Positions 38,336-46,426 of a stretch of DNA of 64,000 nucleotides are shown here, piece by piece; position 1 is the stretch's first letter; each line of letters begins with the position of its first letter. This DNA is from CAVYUC01 sp963771595 (GTDB lineage Bacteria; Bacteroidota; Bacteroidia; Bacteroidales; Prolixibacteraceae). The position numbers were made by a program, and so were the translations under genes. The notes under the pieces were generated by a model. That model searched no databases. It was not told the origin of the DNA and worked only from the letters and a program-made list of their open reading frames with translations. The stretch spans positions 107,658 to 171,657 of the forward strand of contig CAVYUC010000020.1 in the NCBI GenBank assembly GCA_963771595.1, in the 5' to 3' direction.

Positions 38336-39736
38336 TTATTCCATCCGCACAATTTTGGGGTAAAAAACACCCAGCACTTCCACCAGGTCTTTCTGGGAAT
38401 TCATGACTTCATCAATATCCTTATATACGAAAGGCGACTCATCAATTCCGCCTCCCAAAAGTTCTACTCCCTGCTCACCGAGGTACTTTTTCAACTGGCT
38501 TTCAGTAAATGTTTTTTTAGCCTGGTTCCGCGACATCAGCCGTCCGGCGCCATGTGCAGCCGATTGCAGTGATTCCTCATTTCCCTTGCCGGCAACAATA
38601 TAAGCCGGCGAAGCCATTGTTCCGGGAATGATTCCGATATTGCCAATTCCTGCCGGAGTTGCACCCTTGCGGTGGACGACAAGTTCGCTTCCGTCAGCAA
38701 GTTTTTCCTTCCAGGCAAAATTGTGGTGGTTTTCAATAACTACAAGTGGTTTTTCACCAAAAGCCTTTGCCAGCCGTTTATGTATAATGCGATGGTTGGT
38801 GTGCGAATAATCACCTGCTAATTGCATGGCCATCCAATACTCCTGTCCTTCCTGAGAATCCAAATCCAGCCATGCAAGTTTTGCCGCCTCACCACTTAAT
38901 TCAAGCTTCTCTTTTGCAATTTGTGTATAATGTTTGCACACTTCAGCGCCAAAATTGCGCGAGCCGGAATGACTTAAAACGGTAAAATATTCGCCCGGTT
39001 CAAGATTTATCAGGTTGCTTTTCTCCTTTATTTCCACAAATCCAACATCCACAAAATGATTTCCATGGCCGGACGTTCCCAGTTGTTTTGCAAATTTCCC
39101 CTGCAGTGTTTTCATAAATTTAATCTCGCTGAACTCTTTTCGCTCCAGAATCTCCTCATCTTCCAAATCATTATATTCAGCAAGGCCAAAGCGGGTTTCG
39201 TTCATCAGGATATTTTTAATCCGGTTTCGCTCACCTGCAATTTTATTGGGAGAAAAAGGAAAAACCGACATGCACATCCGGCAGCCAATATCCATCCCAA
39301 CGCCATATGGAATAACCGAATTGTAAGTTGCCAGAACGCCGCCAATGGGTAAGCCATAACCAACATGTGCATCGGGCATCAGCGCCCCTTTTACCGACAC
39401 CGGGAGTTTCATGGCCGTTTGCATCTGTTCCACTGCCACCGGATCAATATTCTCTTCACCATAAATTTTAAATTCCAGTGCAGTTTTATTTAATCTTGTT
39501 TTCTTCGGTTGCTTTGGTTTGGGCTTTTCATCCAACATGCGGGCAAGTTCACCAAATACCGGCTCATCCAGGTAATTCGCAGGATGAATACTGATTTTCT
39601 CCAGCAACTCCAATACTTCAACTTTATCGGATCGCTTGCAGTGCCGGCTTACCAGATTTATCGCCAGCGCAATTGCCCGGTCGTTGGAATAACCTATTCT
39701 CTTCAGCTCTTTCCCGCGAAATTTTATTTTTTTCAT
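38336..39736 (-). CDS. rtcB: RNA-splicing ligase RtcB
   Basis: The protein has 466 residues. It contains PDAHVGYGLPIGGV, GVGMDIGCRM (Asp149 and Cys152, manganese ligands), GTSGHGNHFVDVG, LSHSGSRNFGAEV, ENHHNFAW and VHRKGATPAG, together the full RtcB metal and guanylate site. It joins RNA 3'-phosphate and 5'-hydroxyl ends. The N-terminal 80 residues are a short family-typical extension. No RtcA or archease gene lies near. Confidence 0.93.
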   Translation of the reverse strand: MKKIKFRGKELKRIGYSNDRAIALAINLVSRHCKRSDKVEVLELLEKISIHPANYLDEPVFGELARMLDEKPKPKQPKKTRLNKTALEFKIYGEENIDPVAVEQMQTAMKLPVSVKGALMPDAHVGYGLPIGGVLATYNSVIPYGVGMDIGCRMCMSVFPFSPNKIAGERNRIKNILMNETRFGLAEYNDLEDEEILERKEFSEIKFMKTLQGKFAKQLGTSGHGNHFVDVGFVEIKEKSNLINLEPGEYFTVLSHSGSRNFGAEVCKHYTQIAKEKLELSGEAAKLAWLDLDSQEGQEYWMAMQLAGDYSHTNHRIIHKRLAKAFGEKPLVVIENHHNFAWKEKLADGSELVVHRKGATPAGIGNIGIIPGTMASPAYIVAGKGNEESLQSAAHGAGRLMSRNQAKKTFTESQLKKYLGEQGVELLGGGIDESPFVYKDIDEVMNSQKDLVEVLGVFYPKIVRME

Positions 39737-39797
39737 CTGATTACGGTGTGAACGTTTAAAAAACCTTTATTTTTAGCAGGAATCAATACAACTAATT

Positions 39798-40656
39798 ATG
39801 AAAACGAAAATAACAATCACATTGTTCCTGGCACTCCCGTTTCTTGTATTTTCCCAGAAACAAACACCAGGGACTCCTGAGAAAGTGGTAGAACTGATTA
39901 AACAGCATGTTACCTGCGATTGGGCAAATGAAACAGTTGACAAGTTTAAGGCCGGTAATCCGCAAACTCCGCTGAAGGGAATTGCCACCTGCATGTTTGC
40001 AGATATGAACGTACTCCGGGAAGCAGTAGCAAAAGACTGCAATTTTATCATCACCCACGAACCTGTCTTTTACAACCACCTCGATGAAACAGAAGCGTTT
40101 GAAAACGACCCGGTATTTCAGGAAAAAATGAAGTTTATAAAAGACAACAACCTGGTGATATTCCGGTTTCACGATCACATTCACAGAACCCAAGCCGGAT
40201 GGAATTTCGGCAGGAATGATTGAAAAAATGGGATTGAAACCCTATGCGGAAAACGGCTCACAAACTTTCTTCCACATTCCGGAAACCACAGTTGAAGCTT
40301 TTTCCCAAAAAATGAAAAAAACATTTGATATGGAAAGTATCCGTGTAGTTGGAAATCCGGATATGAAATTCACCAAACTTGCCTTTATGGCTGGTGCACC
40401 GGGAGGACAGCGGCACATTCAAATGCTCCAAAACAACGACGTGGAAGTGATTTTGGCCGGCGAAGCACAGGAATGGGAAACCTATTTATACACAAATGAT
40501 GCGGCAGAACAAGGTAAAAAGAAAGCAGTTATTTTCCTCGGACATGTAAAATCAGAAGAAGCCGGCATGAAATACTGTGCCGGTTGGCTGAAGGATTTTA
40601 TTAAAGGAGTACCAATCGTTTTTATTTCCAACCAACCCAATTTTAAAACATTATAA
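39798..40656 (+). pseudogene. Secreted Nif3-like dinuclear-metal protein, one frameshift
   Basis: It starts MKTKITITLFLALPFLVFSQ, a signal peptide, unusual for the Nif3 family, which is normally cytoplasmic. The family motifs NFIITHEPVFYN, FRFHDHIHRT and ILAGEAQEWE supply metal-binding His and Glu. The frame breaks at about 40194: removing one G (or C) joins HRTQ to PDGISAGMIEKMGLKPY, and the second part runs on to 40656. Restored length is about 285 residues. Function unknown; the family includes proposed metal-dependent hydrolases. Confidence 0.75.
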
Positions 40657-40686
40657 AATTTACTGACGAATTAAATGACCTTACGT

Positions 40687-41352
40687 ATGAAAAGACTGAT
40701 AACCACACCACTGTTGTTCATATTACTTATTGCTGCAGGAAATGCACAACCCAATTATGTATACGGAAAAGTTTATGCATATAAAGACCTGCCTTTGAAT
40801 AAAATTCAGGTGGTGGCAAAGAAAGCCAAAACCGAAACCTTTACTGATTCACTTGGCTATTTCAGGATTGCCTGCAACAAAGGCGACAAACTGGAATTCA
40901 GCGGAACCGGTTTTCAAAAGGTAAAAAGAAAACCGGAGGATAAGGAAGGAAAAATTGAGGTGAAAATGATATTTAACGAAAGCACTAAAAATGTGGAAGA
41001 GGCAGTTGCTGCAGGTCATGTTGCAGAAGAAAGTCTGCTTCATTCCATGAATGAGTTTCATGAATACAACTACCATTATTACAACTATGCGGATATTTTT
41101 ACACTCATCGATAAAATTTACGAAGATAATTTTGATGTAAAAGTAAACGGCAAATCGGTTTTTGTCCGTCCCGACAATAAATCCAACTTCCCGCCCACAC
41201 CAGCCATTTACATGGTGAATGGAAAAGTTGCACTCGAAATAGCCGATATTTTACCATCGAATATTCAAACACTGAAAGTCATTGCGGATGGCTCATCGCG
41301 TTTTGGAAGGATGGCAGCCAACGGTGTTGTAATCATCACCACCGGCAATTAA
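40687..41352 (+). CDS. Exported carboxypeptidase-regulatory-like plus TonB plug-type protein
   Basis: The start MKRLITTPLLFILLIAAGNAQ is a signal peptide; four further codons upstream are in frame but unneeded. Residues about 25-85 are a carboxypeptidase-D regulatory-like sandwich (VYGKVYAYKDLPLNKIQVVA, TDSLGYFRIAC). The C-terminus (TPAIYMVNGKVALEIADILP, ADGSSRFGRMAANGVVIITT) matches the plug domain of TonB receptors. There is no barrel, so this is a free sandwich-plug protein of 221 residues. Role unknown. Confidence 0.7.
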   Translation: MKRLITTPLLFILLIAAGNAQPNYVYGKVYAYKDLPLNKIQVVAKKAKTETFTDSLGYFRIACNKGDKLEFSGTGFQKVKRKPEDKEGKIEVKMIFNESTKNVEEAVAAGHVAEESLLHSMNEFHEYNYHYYNYADIFTLIDKIYEDNFDVKVNGKSVFVRPDNKSNFPPTPAIYMVNGKVALEIADILPSNIQTLKVIADGSSRFGRMAANGVVIITTGN

Positions 41353-41373
41353 AGAATTACCAGCGATGCGGGA

Positions 41374-41394
41374 GTTGGAGTTTCAAACTCCAAC
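41374..41394. repeat. Perfect 21-base palindrome
   Basis: GTTGGAGTTT and AAACTCCAAC are exact inverted copies around a single C. It lies 21 bases after the plug-domain gene. It could be a REP-type element or a transcript end; there is no T-run. Confidence 0.5.
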
Positions 41395-41427
41395 CTAAAT
41401 CCGTATTTGAGGTAGAATAGTTTTCAA

Positions 41428-41667
41428 TTATTTCCCCGACGTCCGTCTTCTTTCTTCGGGATTATCGCCTGATTCCAAATCCCGTTCTTCATTTTCATTT
41501 CTTTCAGGACTTCTTTTTCCGCTTCCCGAAATTCTGCTTCTTTCCGCAGCATTGTCACCTGATTCCAAATCCCGTTGTTTATCTGCTTTATGTTTATTCT
41601 TGTCAACCATAACATTTATTTTAAGTTTAACTCCTTCACCAAAATCAAAAAATATTCCTGTTTGCAT
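41428..41667 (-). CDS. Doubtful small hypothetical protein with internal repeat
   Basis: This 79-codon frame is very rich in Glu, Arg, Lys and Asn and contains RDLESGDN twice. There is no family match that I recognise, no signal peptide, and poor composition for a folded protein. It overlaps the region upstream of the plus-strand gene at 41734. It may not be a gene. Confidence 0.2.
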   Translation of the reverse strand: MQTGIFFDFGEGVKLKINVMVDKNKHKADKQRDLESGDNAAERSRISGSGKRSPERNENEERDLESGDNPEERRRTSGK

Positions 41668-41733
41668 AACTTCCGCAAAAAGTTACTTCCGGTGAAAGGC
41701 ACATTATTTGAATTTACTCCGGAAACTTTGGAT

Positions 41734-41970
41734 ATGGCAAAAATTGAGAAATATTATGAAGAGCTCGTTCAAAATGTTCAGAAAGGAGAAATTTATTCGG
41801 TTAAATTAAAGGACGATCCCCAGGTTTATTCTGCAATTCCAATGATACCGTACCATCTGCAGGGTGGCGACCGCAATAAATTTGTTTTAAAAATCATTCA
41901 TCCCAAACAGTATGAAGGAGTGCATGAACAACTGCTTGAAAATATTGAAAAGCTGGAAAGAAGATTTTAG
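41734..41970 (+). CDS. Small hypothetical protein
   Basis: This 78-residue protein reads MAKIEKYYEELVQNVQKG, then VKLKDDPQVYSAIPMIPY and IHPKQYEGVHEQLLENIEK. Composition is like a folded cytoplasmic protein, probably two strands then helices. The frame stays open upstream (KGTLFEFTPETLD), so the true start could be earlier with a non-ATG codon. I do not recognise the family. Confidence 0.5.
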   Translation: MAKIEKYYEELVQNVQKGEIYSVKLKDDPQVYSAIPMIPYHLQGGDRNKFVLKIIHPKQYEGVHEQLLENIEKLERRF

Positions 41971-42144
41971 AAGAAGAAACGTTCGAACCGGATAGTTAAA
42001 TTTCTACGGATTAAAACAATTGCTACTCGTTGAGGAATTGTTGAAAACAATCACAAGTGGCGAATTATTCCACACCATTTACTCCACCGCAATTCTGTTT
42101 CTGTTGCCCGGAGAGTATATAAAGAGAACCGTTGTCCCCGATTT

Positions 42145-42404
42145 TTACGATTCTTTCTTTATCCAGCCGTAGTTGCCTTCTGAACCCACCAACAGATATG
42201 AATTATATTCGCTGAACACTTTGATTTCATCTTCCTGTTTTATTAAGCCGGTGAGTGGGCATAGTAGTAATTATACCCGCGGTTGTTGTCTGAAAGCCAA
42301 ACCACTTTTCCGCCCAAACGGTTGGTTCCGGTGCGACTGATTCTTCCGGGAGCTACTGCCAGTGCAGGAGTAACGCGGGAGGCAAAAATATCCATACCCT
42401 TATG
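42145..42404 (-). pseudogene. M23 metallopeptidase remnant
   Basis: RQHKGMDIFASRVTPALAVA and GGKVVWLSDNNRGYNYYYAH match the start and middle of an M23 (LytM) endopeptidase domain, including the HxxxD metal motif. The rest of the domain with the HLHF motif is absent. After a stop the sequence continues with a C-terminal piece, KQEDEIKVFSEYNSYL to GSEGNYGWIKKES. The gene therefore lost its N-terminus and an internal block. Confidence 0.65.
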
Positions 42405-42517
42405 CTGCCGAGGAATACGAGTCAAAACTTATCAATGCCGGACTTGACAAGCAAAAAGCACCAGTACAGTTTTGGGCCAAAAGGAAAATTCTGAATTACC
42501 AAAGAAAGAAACTTTAA
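42401..42517 (+). pseudogene. C-terminal fragment of an unidentified gene
   Basis: A plus-strand stretch of 38 codons, YAAEEYESKLINAGLDKQK, APVQFWAKRKILNYQRKKL and a stop, looks protein-like. It begins exactly where the M23 homology on the other strand ends. No start codon or family recognised. Confidence 0.35.
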
Positions 42518-42942
42518 AAAGAAAATTTCAGTTTTAACAATTAACATTTTTTGACGGCCTGTCAATTTTAGCTTTTATGCACATGTGTTCTTCACTGTTT
42601 TAATCACAGTTACAAAATAAAGTTCGGAAAATAATTCCCCCCTGAAACTTTATGACTTCTACAAATGGATTTATGATTAAAATCAAGACTTGTTCATCTT
42701 TTTTCTTTTCAACTATTACCTGTTCCTGAAACTATTTATTTTATAGCGTGTTGTTATTGTTTAAAAAGATAACTGTTTACTAATCTGAGGCAAAATCTTT
42801 CTGATGTTTATAAAATATTCCGGTTTTTTCGGAGATATATATTAAGAATTCTTTACCTTTTATTATTAAAGAACTAAACCAATAAAGTTACTGTAATGGA
42901 ACAGCAAAAATAATAAGGCACAATTGTTCAGATAAACTATGA
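42518..42942. other. AT-rich intergenic region before the kinase array
   Basis: About 425 bases without a gene. A short inverted repeat TTGAC/GTCAA lies at about 42549-42564. I found no good TAnnTTTG promoter match, although the promoter of the first kinase should lie here. Confidence 0.4.
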
Positions 42943-45900
42943 ATGAAGTTGCTAAAAAATGATAGTATGAAAAGTTACAATACATACCTGCTATTGATTT
43001 TTTCATTAACAATATTGACATCACCGCAGGAAATTATTGCACAAACGCACAGCATAAAATTTAACCTGGTATCGGGTATCAATGGAATTGCATTGGGAAA
43101 AATAAACAGTATTACCCGAGACAGACATGGAGTGATGTGGTTTTCTGACCAAACCAACAGATGTATCATCCGCTATGATGGATACAGTGTGACCCGGTAT
43201 CAGCACGATCCTAAAAATCCAAATTCTCCCGGCGGGTCTTACCCCGAGTATCTGTATGCCGATTTCAAGGGAAACATCTGGATTGGATATTATGGAATGG
43301 GACTTGATGTATTTAATTACGAAACAAATACATTTACACACTACCGTCATAATCCGGCCGACTCTGAAAGCCTCAGTAATGATACGGTTTCCGCAATTAT
43401 AATTGACCATCTCGATAATATTTGGGTAGGTACCAACGGAGGGTTGGATGTGATGGAGAAATCAACCGGAAAATTCATTCATTACAAAAATATACCAAAT
43501 GATTCAACCTCATTAAGCTGTAATGAAATCCGGGCATTATACGAAGACAGTGACGGAACATTATGGATAGGCACCGGACTTCCGTGGGATGTAAATGACG
43601 AGGGAGGATTAAACCGGTTTAACCGGGAGACAGGAACATTTACTCGTTTTATGCATGATAATGAAAATCCAAATACGCTTACCGATAATAAAGTAAGGGC
43701 TATTTATGAAGACAAAAACGGCACTTTATGGATTGGGACAAGGGGAGATGGTTTACATACCCTGGATAAAAAAACAGGAAAAATAAATCACTTATCCTTT
43801 TCGAATAAAAATACCGGCAGGATATACCGTCCGGAAGTTAAAAGCATTTTTGACCATATTACGTTTATTACTGAGGATGCTGCCGGCTGCATGTGGATTG
43901 GAACTCTGGAAAATGGAATACTAAGATACGATCAGCATAAAAAGGAAAGTACGCACTTTACTGCCGCCAACGCAGCATCCAGTGGCTTTGCTGACAACAG
44001 CAGCTGGCAGATTTATTCCTCGAATGACGGCTTGCTTTGGGTGAGCACACAGGAAAACAGGCTGTATCGTGTCGATTTGAACACCAATCAGATTCCACAT
44101 AACAGTGTCGACAGTACAGTTGTGATTGACTTTTTGGAAGACAATGGTGCACTCTGGCTTGCAACCGGAAACGGATTGGCGAAAAAAAATCTGAATACCA
44201 ACAAAACACAGTACTTTAGGAATAACCCTGATGATCCGGCCAGTCTAAGCAATGACATCGCGCTAAAGCTAACAAAAGATCACCATGGAGCTTTATGGAT
44301 TGGCACCCAGAATGGATTAAACCGGTATGATCCCGAATTACATTCCTTCAGCAAATACTACCACATTCCTGAAAATCCGGCTTCGCTTAGCAGCAGCGAC
44401 ATCGGAAGCATTTTTGAAGACCCGGAGCACAATCTTTGGATAGGTACATTTGGTGGAGGTCTTAATAAGTTCAACCCCGCAAATGGAAATACAATCAGGT
44501 ATCTTCCAAATCCTGCTGATACAAGCAGCATCAGTTCCGATTATGTTGTAGATATTTTAGCAGCCGGTTCAGAAAATCTTTGGCTGGCAACTATGAATTA
44601 CGGCGGAATTAACAAACTGAACATAAAAACAGGGAAATTTCAACATTACATTCATCAGACAAGTATCTGGGAATTATATGAAGATTCGGATGGTACGCTT
44701 TGGGCGGGCGGCCTGGAAGGATTATTCAGGTATAACAAAACTTTGGATGCATTTATTTCATTAAATGAACCGGAAGCGGGATTTGATGTCACCAATATTA
44801 ACTCGATTATTGAAGACCAAAACCAGGATTTATGGATTACCTCAAAAGGTGGAATTTACAGGTACAACAAAAAAAATACTAACCTCATCAGAATTGGAGA
44901 GGAAAGCAATATCAAACCTGAAACACTTGCCGGCTCAATAATTAAACTCAATAACAAGGAATTACTTTTTGCTTCAATTTATGGCTATTATACATTAAAT
45001 CCTGATTATCTTGCTATTCCTGCAATTACTCCTGAAATTTATTTAAAAAACATTTGGGTTAACGGACAGCTCATTAAACCTGCTGAAAACAGTCTCATCC
45101 CCGCACCTCTTTCCGAAGTAAAAGAAATTCAGCTGAATCACGATCAAAATATATTTTCAATAGATCTTGCTGCAATTTATTATGGCAATGCTGCCAATAT
45201 AAATACATACTACAAGCTTGAAAATTATGATGATAACTGGAGACAACTGGTTAATCAGGGGCAGGTATATTATTTTAATATTCCGGCAGGCGACTATAAT
45301 TTCAGGATAAAAAGTGTTAGCCGGGAAAATGGTATTTGGGTAAAAAAGAATCTGGAGATAATAATTGATCTGCCCTGGTGGAAGACGCTTTGGGCATATA
45401 TTGCTTATGCAGTTGTATTCATTTCAGGAATCTGGATAGTACACAGCCTGCAACGTCAACATGTGCTTCGTGCAGAACGCGCAAGAACTCAGCAAAAAGA
45501 ACTGGAGCAGGCCCGTGAAATCGAAAAGGCATACACTGAACTGAAAGCCACCCAAACACAGCTCATCCAATCTGAGAAAATGGCCAGCTTGGGCGAACTA
45601 ACTGCCGGTATTGCCCACGAAATACAAAATCCGTTGAATTTTGTCAATAATTTCAGCGAGCTGAGTAAAGAGCTGATTGGCGAGATGAACGACGAACTGG
45701 CAGAAGGTAGTAAGCAGTATGCAGCAGGCAGTTGGCACGCAGGTGAAGAAAAGCTCAGACTTGCTGAAGAAATGGCAAATGACATCAAACAAAATCTCGA
45801 AAAAATAAATCACCACGGCAAACGTGCCGCCGATATTGTAAAAGGAATGTTGCTGCACTCCCGCACTTCAAATGGTAAAAAAGAACCTACTGATATTAAT

Positions 45901-46425
45901 GCTTTAGCAGATGAGTATTTACGACTGGCTTACCACGGTTTCCGTGCAAAAGATAAATCGTTTAATGCCAATTTTAAAACTGATTTTGATGAGTCGCTTC
46001 CAAAAATAAATGTCATTCCACAGGATATTGGAAGGGTTTTGCTGAATTTGATTAATAATGCATTTTATGCAGTACAAGCCCCCCTGCCCTCCCGAAGTGA
46101 ATCCGGGACAGGCTCCGAAGGGGGGAGTAAAGTAAGGGGGGCAGATTATAAACCGACTGTAATTGTTAGCACCTCTTCTTTTAAGCCCCCTTCAGGGGGT
46201 TTGGGGGTCAAAATAAGCGTAAAAGACAACGGCTCCGGAATCCCCTCCTCTATAAAAGACAAAATCTTCCAGCCCTTTTTTACCACTAAACCAACCGGTC
46301 AGGGAACCGGGTTAGGGTTGAGTTTGAGTTACGATATTATAAAGGCGAATGACGGAGAAATAACTGTTGAGTCGAAAAGTGGAGAGGGCACCAAATTCAC
46401 TATTGAAATTCCTTTAAAACCATAA
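42943..46425 (+). CDS. Sensor histidine kinase 1: periplasmic beta-propeller, Y_Y_Y domain, transmitter
   Basis: The protein has 1160 residues (or starts eight codons later at MKSYNTYLLLIFSLTILTS; either gives a signal peptide). Residues about 45-700 are Reg_prop repeats (for example NIWVGTNGGLDVMEK, TLWIGTRGDGLHTL) forming a propeller. A Y_Y_Y domain follows, then one membrane segment (WAYIAYAVVFISGIWIV, about 815-831), a coiled coil and the transmitter: phospho-His in GELTAGIAHEIQNPL, N-box NLINNAFYAV, DNGSGIP and GTGLGLSLSYD. No receiver or DNA-binding domain, so it differs from Bacteroides hybrid one-component systems. Repeat elements interrupt the transmitter at three points. Confidence 0.92.
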   Translation: MKLLKNDSMKSYNTYLLLIFSLTILTSPQEIIAQTHSIKFNLVSGINGIALGKINSITRDRHGVMWFSDQTNRCIIRYDGYSVTRYQHDPKNPNSPGGSYPEYLYADFKGNIWIGYYGMGLDVFNYETNTFTHYRHNPADSESLSNDTVSAIIIDHLDNIWVGTNGGLDVMEKSTGKFIHYKNIPNDSTSLSCNEIRALYEDSDGTLWIGTGLPWDVNDEGGLNRFNRETGTFTRFMHDNENPNTLTDNKVRAIYEDKNGTLWIGTRGDGLHTLDKKTGKINHLSFSNKNTGRIYRPEVKSIFDHITFITEDAAGCMWIGTLENGILRYDQHKKESTHFTAANAASSGFADNSSWQIYSSNDGLLWVSTQENRLYRVDLNTNQIPHNSVDSTVVIDFLEDNGALWLATGNGLAKKNLNTNKTQYFRNNPDDPASLSNDIALKLTKDHHGALWIGTQNGLNRYDPELHSFSKYYHIPENPASLSSSDIGSIFEDPEHNLWIGTFGGGLNKFNPANGNTIRYLPNPADTSSISSDYVVDILAAGSENLWLATMNYGGINKLNIKTGKFQHYIHQTSIWELYEDSDGTLWAGGLEGLFRYNKTLDAFISLNEPEAGFDVTNINSIIEDQNQDLWITSKGGIYRYNKKNTNLIRIGEESNIKPETLAGSIIKLNNKELLFASIYGYYTLNPDYLAIPAITPEIYLKNIWVNGQLIKPAENSLIPAPLSEVKEIQLNHDQNIFSIDLAAIYYGNAANINTYYKLENYDDNWRQLVNQGQVYYFNIPAGDYNFRIKSVSRENGIWVKKNLEIIIDLPWWKTLWAYIAYAVVFISGIWIVHSLQRQHVLRAERARTQQKELEQAREIEKAYTELKATQTQLIQSEKMASLGELTAGIAHEIQNPLNFVNNFSELSKELIGEMNDELAEGSKQYAAGSWHAGEEKLRLAEEMANDIKQNLEKINHHGKRAADIVKGMLLHSRTSNGKKEPTDINALADEYLRLAYHGFRAKDKSFNANFKTDFDESLPKINVIPQDIGRVLLNLINNAFYAVQAPLPSRSESGTGSEGGSKVRGADYKPTVIVSTSSFKPPSGGLGVKISVKDNGSGIPSSIKDKIFQPFFTTKPTGQGTGLGLSLSYDIIKANDGEITVESKSGEGTKFTIEIPLKP
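45709..45750 (+). repeat. Kinase 1, site C: in-frame simple-repeat insert
   Basis: A GCAG/GGCAG-rich stretch (AAGCAGTATGCAGCAGGCAG and on) codes GSKQYAAGSWHAGEE between the H-box and HHGKRA. Kinases 5 and 7 lack it. Kinase 6 has nearly the same copy. Confidence 0.55.
46079..46143 (+). repeat. Kinase 1, site A: in-frame C-rich/G-rich palindromic insert
   Basis: The arms CCCCCCTGCCCTCCC and GGGGGGAG...GGGGGGC are complementary. The element encodes PLPSRSESGTGSEGG directly after the conserved NNAFYAV. Kinase 6 has a close copy at the same codon position. Confidence 0.65.
46184..46208 (+). repeat. Kinase 1, site B: in-frame palindromic insert
   Basis: CCCCCT, TC loop, AGGGGG, then TTTGGGGG encodes KPPSGGLG just before the conserved strand KISVKDNG. 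Confidence 0.65.
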
Positions 46426-46426
46426 T

